From: Chryseobacterium sp.
Lineage (GTDB): Bacteria; Bacteroidota; Bacteroidia; Flavobacteriales; Weeksellaceae
DNA: 64,000 bases
NCBI RefSeq assembly: GCF_029240215.1
Contig: NZ_JARBTK010000003.1
Coordinates: 248,001 to 312,000, forward strand
Direction of reading: 5' to 3'
Position 1 is the first letter of the stretch. Every line of letters starts with the position of its first letter. Shown piece by piece: positions 1-10,026 of the stretch. Position numbers and translations under genes: made by a program. The notes below the pieces were generated by a model that was not told where the DNA came from, ran no database searches, and worked only from the letters and a program-made list of their open reading frames with translations.

Positions 1-1
1 T

Positions 2-3000
2 GGAGATAGAAATCCACAACCCGAAAAAAGAGAAGAATCGCTATATACATTTGAAGATCTTTGGCATATTCTGCTAACTTTTGACGGACAAGAAAATCTT
101 AAAAAGTTTGCTCTCGAAAAATTAAATCTTGATGAAGATAAAGCAACTAAATTTTCCAAAATAAAATTACAGCAAGGCTATGCAACGCTAAGTATTTCCG
201 CAATCAAAAAGATTTTGCCTTATCTGCAAAGAGGATTTTTATACAGTCACGCTGTTTATATGGCAAACTTGTATAAAATGTTGGGAGAAACAGCAATCTC
301 AGAAACTCTGACCAATCATTTTTCTGAGGAGATTTTGGGAATTTTAGATAATGATTCTTTCAATAGAAAAAATTCGGCAATCATCAATAATCTTATTTCT
401 GAAATGTTGAATGATGAACATCGTTATTATGTTGAAGATGACAGAAGTTTGGATAAAACTGAAGAAAAAAAAGTTTTAAAAAGTATTATAGATAATTATG
501 GCTTAGAATCTTGGGAGAATTTTAATGAAGAAAAGAGAATAGAAATTATTGATTTTGTTTCGGGTAAATATTTGGAATTTCTAAAGAAGACCTATTTTGA
601 TAAAACAAATTTGTTCATTCAGCCCGAAAGAATTCACGATAAGATTTTTAATTTTTTAAAAGAAACTTATCACGTTTCGGAAGATAAAAGAAAACATCTT
701 TGGCATCCTTCAGAGCAAGAAAATTATGCAAAAGCTGATGATTACTTTGAATATTCTATTGGTAATAAAAAATATTATGTAAAAGAAGAAAGCAAACAAA
801 ATTTCCTTTCAAGAAATCCCGATGCAGAATTCGATGGAAGACAGCTTAAACTTTTGGGAAATCCTGAACCATTGAGCAAGGGTTTCAAAAATCCTATGGC
901 TCTAAAATCTTTACATAAACTCAAAAATTTAGTAAACTATCTTTTGCAAACCAGAAAAATAGATGAAGAAACTAGAGTAGTAGTAGAAATTGCCAGAGAA
1001 TTGAATGATAAAAACAAGAGAAAAGCGATTGAGAATTGGCAAAAAGATAGAGAGAAAGAAAATGAAGCTTTTAGAAAAGAAATAGAAATTTACAAAGAAC
1101 AGTTTCCTCATATTAATTTGATTGACGAAAACACACTTATTCGTAAAATAAGATTGTGGCACGAGCAGAATAAGATTTGCCTTTATACAGGCAAGACAAT
1201 TCCATTTTCTGAGCTTATTATTGGAAACAAATACGATTTTGAACACACAATTCCTGCAAGTATTAGTTTTGACAATGAATTGAAGAATCTTACAATTTCA
1301 GATTCTGGTTATAACCGCTTGCATAAAGGTAAGAAGTTTCCTACTCAATTATCTAATTACGATTCTGAGCAAACCATAAATGGAGAAAATTGTAATTCTA
1401 TTATAAGAAATATAGAATTCATTTTCGGAGAAAGAACTGTAGAATACAAAGAAATAAAAGGAAAAACCGAAAAAATAGTTAAATGGAAGAAAATTGATGA
1501 ACTTGAAAAGCAATTTGATGAATGGAAGAAAAAAGCATCATATGCAAGTACGAAAGAAATAAAAGACAATTGTATTGTAAAGTATCATACCATAAAAATG
1601 GATTTGGATTATTTGAAAGCCAAATTAGCCACTTTTACAATTACAGAATATAAAGCAGGTTGGAGAAATAATCAAATTCGGGATACACAAATTATTACGA
1701 AATATGCTTTGCCTTATTTTAAAACTTTATTTAAAAGAGTCTCTGTAGAAAAGGGAGGTGTTACAGATATTTTCAAGAAAGTCTATAAAGTACAATCCAG
1801 AAACACAAAAAAAGATAGAAGCGTTCATAGTCATCACGCTCAAGATGCAGCAATTCTTACTTTAATTCCAAATGCTTTTCATAGAGAAAGAATTATCAAA
1901 GCTTACGAGAATGAAATTGACAATAGAACAGGAAAAACCTATCACGAACTTCCTCTTGATTGGAATAATTTTTCTGAAAACTTTATTTTAGAATTAAAAG
2001 ATAAAGTATTAATCAATAATCTTACTGATAATAGAACGATTACCCAAACCTATAAAACAGTTAGAAAAAGAGGAAAAGTTCAATATGATATAGACAAAGA
2101 AGGAAATTCTTTAAAGCGAGTAAGCAAGGGCGATACAATTAGAGGACAGTTGCACGGAGAAACTTTTTACGGAGCTATAAAGCAACCCGTAAGGGATGAA
2201 GACAATAAAATTCTTTTTGATGACAATAAAAAAATGATGCTCAAAGATGAAATTTATTTGGCTGTAAGAAAACCTTTGGTTTATAAAAAAGATGCAAATT
2301 CGCCTGGTTTCAAAACTTTAGATGAAGTTGAAAAAGTGATTGTAGATAAAGATTTGTTTAAAATGATAAAAAAACAAGTCGAAGAATCTGATTTTAAAAC
2401 TGCGCTAACTGATGGCGTTTATATGCTTGATGAGAATGGCAAAAAAGTAAATAGAATTAGAAGAATACGATGTTTTGAAAACGGATTAAAATATACAACT
2501 GCGATTAAAGTTCATCAGCATAGTTTTGCCTCAGATAAAGATTATAAAAAATCTACATTGGCAACCAATGGAGAAAATACCTATTGTCTTTTTTATAAAA
2601 ATGATATGGGTAAAGCGATGAGAATTCTTTCCATTGTTGATTTAGCTGAAATTAAGCTTAAAAACATTCAGAATTTATACAATGAACCAGAGTTTTCAAG
2701 TTTTGAATCTGGAAAAGGAAAGAATAAATATGAAATTCCTTTGTATTCAGTTTTAAAAAGTGGAGACAAAGTTCTATTCTATAAGGAAAATATTCACGAA
2801 TTAAAAGATTTAGAACAAAAAGAACTTTCCGATAGAATGTTTAAAATGTATCAATTTGAAAAAGATGGTAGAATAAAATTCAGACACCATTTAGCAGCGG
2901 GAATTGACACTGAATTAAAGAAAGACAATCAAGAATATTCATCTGTTAATTTCGATGATAAGCCAGTTTTCTTAAGATTACGTCAAGGACAATGGAATTT

Positions 3001-3061
3001 TGCAATTGAAGGAAAGGATTTCGAAACATCTCTCGACGGTAAAATTAATTGGAAAATTTAA
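2..3061 (+). CDS. cas9: Cas9, type II-C, 5' truncated by window edge
   Basis: RNA-guided DNA endonuclease of a type II-C CRISPR system. The frame is open from base 2, so the start codon and the RuvC-I/bridge-helix/early REC part lie outside the window; about 1019 residues are present of the roughly 1350-1500 usual in Bacteroidota. Visible motifs in order: RuvC-II VVVEIARE with Glu at 986-988; the HNH nuclease with YTGK and DFEHTIP (catalytic His at 1244-1246); RuvC-III SHHAQDAAI (His 1835-1837, Asp 1844-1846). All visible catalytic residues are intact. A lysine-rich C-terminal PAM-interacting region ends INWKI. cas1 starts 3 bp after the stop, so cas9-cas1-cas2 are one operon. No cas4 or csn2 follows cas2, which fits subtype II-C. 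The TTG codon at 215 lies inside the gene and is not its start. Confidence 0.97.
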   Translation, partial: GDRNPQPEKREESLYTFEDLWHILLTFDGQENLKKFALEKLNLDEDKATKFSKIKLQQGYATLSISAIKKILPYLQRGFLYSHAVYMANLYKMLGETAISETLTNHFSEEILGILDNDSFNRKNSAIINNLISEMLNDEHRYYVEDDRSLDKTEEKKVLKSIIDNYGLESWENFNEEKRIEIIDFVSGKYLEFLKKTYFDKTNLFIQPERIHDKIFNFLKETYHVSEDKRKHLWHPSEQENYAKADDYFEYSIGNKKYYVKEESKQNFLSRNPDAEFDGRQLKLLGNPEPLSKGFKNPMALKSLHKLKNLVNYLLQTRKIDEETRVVVEIARELNDKNKRKAIENWQKDREKENEAFRKEIEIYKEQFPHINLIDENTLIRKIRLWHEQNKICLYTGKTIPFSELIIGNKYDFEHTIPASISFDNELKNLTISDSGYNRLHKGKKFPTQLSNYDSEQTINGENCNSIIRNIEFIFGERTVEYKEIKGKTEKIVKWKKIDELEKQFDEWKKKASYASTKEIKDNCIVKYHTIKMDLDYLKAKLATFTITEYKAGWRNNQIRDTQIITKYALPYFKTLFKRVSVEKGGVTDIFKKVYKVQSRNTKKDRSVHSHHAQDAAILTLIPNAFHRERIIKAYENEIDNRTGKTYHELPLDWNNFSENFILELKDKVLINNLTDNRTITQTYKTVRKRGKVQYDIDKEGNSLKRVSKGDTIRGQLHGETFYGAIKQPVRDEDNKILFDDNKKMMLKDEIYLAVRKPLVYKKDANSPGFKTLDEVEKVIVDKDLFKMIKKQVEESDFKTALTDGVYMLDENGKKVNRIRRIRCFENGLKYTTAIKVHQHSFASDKDYKKSTLATNGENTYCLFYKNDMGKAMRILSIVDLAEIKLKNIQNLYNEPEFSSFESGKGKNKYEIPLYSVLKSGDKVLFYKENIHELKDLEQKELSDRMFKMYQFEKDGRIKFRHHLAAGIDTELKKDNQEYSSVNFDDKPVFLRLRQGQWNFAIEGKDFETSLDGKINWKI

Positions 3062-3064
3062 CCT

Positions 3065-4293
<1,229 letters not shown>

Positions 4294-4312
4294 ATTTTAA
4301 ATCCTAAAAACG

Positions 4313-4347
4313 AAAACAATCTACTGAAAATCAGTAGATTGTTTTTT
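4313..4347 (+). terminator. Strong hairpin terminator between cas2 and the CRISPR array
   Basis: A perfect stem of 13 bp (4315-4327 with 4331-4343), extendable to 15, with an AAA loop and a T run at 4342-4347. A-rich sequence precedes it, so it could stop transcription from either side. It lies only 3 bp before the first repeat, which argues against a long array leader or promoter at the cas2 end. Confidence 0.85.
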
Positions 4348-4350
4348 GAG

Positions 4351-7300
4351 GTTGTGATCAATCACGAAGATAATAATTTTTGAAAGCAATTCACAACACC
4401 AATCACGAATATCTGAAATTATTTCTTGTTGTGATCAATCACGAAGATAATAATTTTTGAAAGCAATTCACAACAAAACCCCTATTGCGGTATATTTTAG
4501 TTTCGTTGTGATCAATCACGAAGATAATAATTTTTGAAAGCAATTCACAACACATGGTAGGCAATATTATTTCTGCCGAAAGTTGTGATCAATCACGAAG
4601 ATAATAATTTTTGAAAGCAATTCACAACACAGATGCTTATACAAAATTTGCCGCATCAGTTGTGATCAATCACGAAGATAATAATTTTTGAAAGCAATTC
4701 ACAACAACACTATCCAAATCGATTGGCAATTCAATGTTGTGATCAATCACGAAGATAATAATTTTTGAAAGCAATTCACAACTCAATTGACCTATTTGAA
4801 AAAAGGTGACAGTTGTGATCAATCACGAAGATAATAATTTTTGAAAGCAATTCACAACCTTATAAGACCAATGGTTTTAGTAGGAAAAGTTGTGATCAAT
4901 CACGAAGATAATAATTTTTGAAAGCAATTCACAACATGTTGCGTATTTTCTCTCAATCCACTCTCGTTGTGATCAATCACGAAGATAATAATTTTTGAAA
5001 GCAATTCACAACTATCTCGTTATAATAAAATTGTCCGCATCCGTTGTGATCAATCACGAAGATAATAATTTTTGAAAGCAATTCACAACCTTTCTCTGCA
5101 AATCTCCGGGTGTAAGGTAGTTGTGATCAATCACGAAGATATTCGTTGTGATCAATCACGAAGATAATAATTTTTGAAAGCAATTCACAACTTGATAAGC
5201 ATGGAAATCTTGTTTTATCTCGTTGTGATCAATCACGAAGATAATAATTTTTGAAAGCAATTCACAACTTGTTAAGCATTATTAAAATTCTTTTTGTTGT
5301 TGTGATCAATCACGAAGATAATAATTTTTGAAAGCAATTCACAACCGTAGGTAACTATGAAAAAGCTTTGGGCGGGTTGTGATCAATCACGAAGATAATA
5401 ATTTTTGAAAGCAATTCACAACCCCGGTCACCCGCAAAAGCTAAGGCATTAAGTTGTGATCAATCACGAAGATAATAATTTTTGAAAGCAATTCACAACA
5501 TTTTGAAAAGCATAATTATTTTTTCATGCGTTGTGATCAATCACGAAGATAATAATTTTTGAAAGCAATTCACAACTATGTACTTGCAATTTCATTTCCA
5601 AAATCAGTTGTGATCAATCACGAAGATAATAATTTTTGAAAGCAATTCACAACGAAGATTAAAACGTTGTGATCAATCACGAAGATAATAATTTTTGAAA
5701 GCAATTCACAACAATATTAAGAAATACGTCTGAAAATTATTAGTTGTGATCAATCACGAAGATAATAATTTTTGAAAGCAATTCACAACAAAAGAAGTGC
5801 TGTCTTTTGCATTTGGTGTGTTGTGATCAATCACGAAGATAATAATTTTTGAAAGCAATTCACAACTAGGAAAATGGAAATGATTCCTATGAAAGAGTTG
5901 TGATCAATCACGAAGATAATAATTTTTGAAAGCAATTCACAACTATGTAAGTTTTAGAAGCTGGAATTGTTTCGTTGTGATCAATCACGAAGATAATAAT
6001 TTTTGAAAGCAATTCACAACTAACTTCGACAGAACCTTTGAATAAAGCCTGTTGTGATCAATCACGAAGATAATAATTTTTGAAAGCAATTCACAACGCT
6101 GTAGGAGCTTTGGCTTATGATGAAATTGTTGTGATCAATCACGAAGATAATAATTTTTGAAAGCAATTCACAACAAAGCATTGTTTACTACTCTCAGAAA
6201 TCGGTTGTGATCAATCACGAAGATAATAATTTTTGAAAGCAATTCACAACAACGATAATGTAATGTATCAAAATAACTACGTTGTGATCAATCACGAAGA
6301 TAATAATTTTTGAAAGCAATTCACAACAAACCCTCCAGGGACAACAAAAACTGCAGGGTTGTGATCAATCACGAAGATAATAATTTTTGAAAGCAATTCA
6401 CAACGATATCGATGTGACGAACGGAAAAGTAATGGTTGTGATCAATCACGAAGATATCAATCACGAAGATAATAATTTTTGAAAGCAATTCACAACCTTC
6501 GTTAATAAGTATTTTAATACTCGCGGGTTGTGATCAATCACGAAGATAATAATTTTTGAAAGCAATTCACAACTGCTGAACAAGAGTTAATGAACAAGAA
6601 AATGTTGTGATCAATCACGAAGATAATAATTTTTGAAAGCAATTCACAACTTGCCCAAATTACCTAATAATATTATTTTAGTTGTGATCAATCACGAAGA
6701 TAATAATTTTTGAAAGCAATTCACAACTAAAACAAATTGCTTAACGAGTGTTCAAAAGTTGTGATCAATCACGAAGATAATAATTTTTGAAAGCAATTCA
6801 CAACCACAATTACTACATGAGCAACTTTTCAAAGGTTGTGATCAATCACGAAGATAATAATTTTTGAAAGCAATTCACAACATGAGTAAGGACACAGACT
6901 TACAAGAATTAGTTGTGATCAATCACGAAGATAATAATTTTTGAAAGCAATTCACAACTACGTAAGAAATGGAGCCGTAGGAGTTTATGTTGTGATCAAT
7001 CACGAAGATAATAATTTTTGAAAGCAATTCACAACAAGTCAAGACTTCCGAAATACTGTTCCAAAGTTGTGATCAATCACGAAGATAATAATTTTTGAAA
7101 GCAATTCACAACTATTAGGAAGAATAATTATAGAAATGATATGTTGTGATCAATCACGAAGATAATAATTTTTGAAAGCAATTCACAACTTATTTGAAGG
7201 GACAAAAGCCACTTCTAAAGTTGTGATCAATCACGAAGATAATAATTTTTGAAAGCAATTCACAACCGTACGTTGCTCGGACGCGTTTTTGCAATGGTTG

Positions 7301-7487
7301 TGATCAATCACGAAGATAATAATTTTTGAAAGCAATTCACAACGTCGGCGAATACTTAGAAAGATTGTTACCGGTTGTGATCAATCACGAAGATAAAAGC
7401 AATTCACAACAAGAAAACAGATGTTGATTTAAATCGTTCAGTTGTGATCAATCACGAAGATAATAATTTTTGAAAGCAATTCACAAC
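4351..7487. CRISPR. CRISPR array, 42 repeat units of 47 bp, spacers mostly 30 bp
   Basis: The 47-bp repeat begins GTTGTGATCAATCACGAAGA and ends GAAAGCAATTCACAAC; its ends form a 7-bp inverted repeat. Counting starts of GTTGTGATCA gives 42 units. Of the 41 intervals, 37 are 30 nt, two are 29 nt (4783-4811, 6175-6203), one is 12 nt (5654-5665) and one is 4 nt (5141-5144). Three units have abnormal length: unit 11 (5120-5140) keeps only the first 21 bases; unit 29 (6435-6496) has an internal 15-bp tandem duplication; unit 41 (7374-7410) lacks 10 bp. All other repeats look identical. The array is flanked by the cas2 terminator on the left and by a stop codon 8 bp away on the right. Repeat length and cas gene content fit type II-C of Bacteroidota. 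Transcription direction is not settled by the sequence; similarity (from memory) to Bacteroides II-C repeats suggests crRNA on the minus strand. Confidence 0.99.
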
Positions 7488-7495
7488 AGGAAAAA

Positions 7496-9910
7496 TTAAG
7501 GAACTATTTTATCATAATATACAGGTAGATATTTTTCATTATCAGATCCTATAATAATAAATCGGAACTTTTTCGCAGTGTCGTTATTGTAGAAATCAAT
7601 TGGGGTTGGTGTGGTCTCATCTGCTTCTAAAGAAGAATTCCAATATAAAACAGTGCGGTAATCATAACTTAATTTAGAAAGTTCAGAATTTCCATAATCA
7701 GAATCAGGATATTTTTCAGATGTATTATAGCCTTCCATTACAAAAAAGTTAAGGTCAGTCATGGTCAGCAAATTATTGGCACGAGCCGGAGCCTGAGTGT
7801 CACCTCTTTTAGTATAGACAAGTACGGCTCCATTTCCACCGCCGCTCATGCCGACAGTCCCGTCTTTAATTACTTTTACCATAGCAATGTTATCGGCTGA
7901 TATTCCATTAAGAGAACCTGCATCCATTAACATTTCATCTAAATAAATATTGGCTTTCCCCTGACGGATATAAGGAGTAGGAACTCCGTTGTCATAATTG
8001 ATCGTCAATCCTGCAACACGACCTTGGAGCCACTGCAGAATGTTGGGTGAACTTGCTGCAGATTGGTTTTCATTGACAAAATCAAAAACAACTTCATTCA
8101 TACTGTTGTAAAGTGGGCTGCTGAGTTTTTTGTTGAGTTCCTGAGTAAGGTTTTTCTTTTTGGCTTTTAATTTTACTTCTTCAATCGTTGTCACCTTTTC
8201 ATTATATTCCTTTTTAGATCTTCTTGCTTCAATCGTTTTAGTCAGTTCAGCTGATTGTGAAATTTCTGAAGATGAATTTCTATCAACAAGTTTGTAATTT
8301 TCTACAGGAGGTAATTCTTTCTTTAAAGGAATAAAAGTATTGGTAGGATTAATAAAAACATTGGTTCTGCTTTTAAGGGCAGCATTGGCTCCGTTGATTT
8401 GATAGGTTATTTTAATAGGCTTTTCGAAAATCATATTATCGAAAAAGAATTCTCCGTTGCTGTCTGTTTCTACCTCAAAAACTTGATTCCCCGATAAATC
8501 TCCATCCACAAACATAACAAGGTTTTGTTGTATGGCAGGTTTTGCATTGACGGTCACTCTTCCTTTGTAGGAAATATATTTTGAAGATTGATTGATGATA
8601 GTAGGATATTTTCCTGAAATGATTTCCTTCCAGTCAAACATTTTCCATTGTTCGGAAATAAGAAGGGCATCAAGAGCTTCGATATTTCGTTTTTCACTAA
8701 AATATTGGGCAGGACGGTCTATTTTAGAGGTAATAACACTGCTTAACCATAATGAACTCAAAAGATTTTCATCCTGCAGTGATTTTTTGTCTTCAGGATC
8801 AAACACTGCGACAGAATAATTCGGTACACCCTTAATAGCTTTTATATCAAATGAATTAAACCCTCTTTTTTCGGTACTCAAAGTTTTAGCTTTTACTTCC
8901 GGTACAGATACGAGAAGGTTTTGAGGCATTACAAAACACATTCTGCTTGCCAGAATATTTTCTTTATCATCAAAAACCGTAATCTGCAAAATGCTGTTGA
9001 TCAGCTGATTGGTTGGGATTGCCTGAAATACATCTTTCAACTGATTGATTTTTGCTTTATAAACAAGCTGATCTCCAATATTGGCAACGACAGTATAGTA
9101 GGGAAAGCTCTGTGCGGTATTCTGAATTTTATATCGAATGTTATCTTTTTCGCTGATTACCTGAAGACTGACTCCGGTTTCGGCAGCTTTTGGAAGGGTT
9201 ACTGTATTTTGATGTCCATTATTATCCGTAATTACGGCTTCATAGATTTTATCTTTTTCCGGGGTTAACGTGAAAACTCCTGCGTTTCCGTCCAGTCCTT
9301 TGAAGGTAGAGATTTTCTTCTCAGGATTACTTTTTTCGATGACATAGCCTTCCCATTCTGCAGGAGGGGTTCCGGTAGAATGAAGACGTACCGCAATTTT
9401 ACTTGAGATTCCCTGTATAAAAGTATTTCCTTCGGGATGTACAGTTGCAGTCCATGAAGATGTTTTGTCTGCTACCAGTTTGTTGGGTGAATCAGGATTG
9501 TAAATGGGAATTTGCTTTAAATACTGAAAATCTTCACTCAGATTGCTCATCATCGGAGTATAGGCTCTCAAAAAATACACATCTTCGCTCAAACTTTCGG
9601 GAAGCTGAATACTTCCTTGTACAGCGCCGTTAAAAACCGGGAAACGTCTCTTTAAGATCTGCTTCTTGTTACGGTCATATATTTCAATAAAGAAATTTGT
9701 TGATAAATCAGATGTTGTGAAATTCCTGAAAACCATAGCGTTAAACCATACTGTTTCACCTGAAAGATAAAAATCTTTATCAGTGAGAATGTAGATGTTT
9801 TCCTGAGAAAATTTTTCGTTTAAAGTTTGAAGCGCTTTATCAACTGATTGTTGTGAAGAAAACTGGCTTGAAAAAGCCAAGAGAAAACAGAATAAAAGTA
9901 TTCTTTTCAT
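7496..9910 (-). CDS. Secreted MG2-domain / TonB-plug-like protein, paralogue 1
   Basis: An 804-residue exported protein. A signal peptide (MKRILLFCFLLAFSSQFSSQ) is followed by an alpha-2-macroglobulin MG2-like start, IYILTDKDFYLSGETVWFNA near residue 40, beta-rich repeats, a carboxypeptidase-regulatory-like segment near residues 440-520, and near residue 620 a TonB-receptor plug-like module (LQWLQGRVAGLTIN ... IYLDEMLMDAG ... GGGNGAVLVYTKRG). There is no outer-membrane barrel, so it is not a transporter itself. Families of this shape in Bacteroidota are annotated as TonB-dependent receptor plug or MG2 proteins; function is unknown. A paralogue of 803 residues lies 116 bp upstream on the same strand. 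Its stop codon is only 8 bp from the last CRISPR repeat. Confidence 0.8.
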   Translation of the reverse strand: MKRILLFCFLLAFSSQFSSQQSVDKALQTLNEKFSQENIYILTDKDFYLSGETVWFNAMVFRNFTTSDLSTNFFIEIYDRNKKQILKRRFPVFNGAVQGSIQLPESLSEDVYFLRAYTPMMSNLSEDFQYLKQIPIYNPDSPNKLVADKTSSWTATVHPEGNTFIQGISSKIAVRLHSTGTPPAEWEGYVIEKSNPEKKISTFKGLDGNAGVFTLTPEKDKIYEAVITDNNGHQNTVTLPKAAETGVSLQVISEKDNIRYKIQNTAQSFPYYTVVANIGDQLVYKAKINQLKDVFQAIPTNQLINSILQITVFDDKENILASRMCFVMPQNLLVSVPEVKAKTLSTEKRGFNSFDIKAIKGVPNYSVAVFDPEDKKSLQDENLLSSLWLSSVITSKIDRPAQYFSEKRNIEALDALLISEQWKMFDWKEIISGKYPTIINQSSKYISYKGRVTVNAKPAIQQNLVMFVDGDLSGNQVFEVETDSNGEFFFDNMIFEKPIKITYQINGANAALKSRTNVFINPTNTFIPLKKELPPVENYKLVDRNSSSEISQSAELTKTIEARRSKKEYNEKVTTIEEVKLKAKKKNLTQELNKKLSSPLYNSMNEVVFDFVNENQSAASSPNILQWLQGRVAGLTINYDNGVPTPYIRQGKANIYLDEMLMDAGSLNGISADNIAMVKVIKDGTVGMSGGGNGAVLVYTKRGDTQAPARANNLLTMTDLNFFVMEGYNTSEKYPDSDYGNSELSKLSYDYRTVLYWNSSLEADETTPTPIDFYNNDTAKKFRFIIIGSDNEKYLPVYYDKIVP

Positions 9911-10026
9911 TGCCTAACTGCATTAATTATGTGCAAATTAGTAAAAAAAAAAGAATACTTTTAAAATAATAAGAAATTTTATGATTTGAAAATATTTCTA
10001 TTCTCAAGACTGTAAATAAATAGATT

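Noticed and set aside
929..1569. Minus-strand ORFs inside cas9
   Set aside because: They are shadows: low-complexity Phe/Ile-rich translations opposite a well-supported coding frame.
4294..4350. Riboswitch or leader RNA between cas2 and the array
   Set aside because: The structure is a simple perfect hairpin with a T run, which is a terminator.
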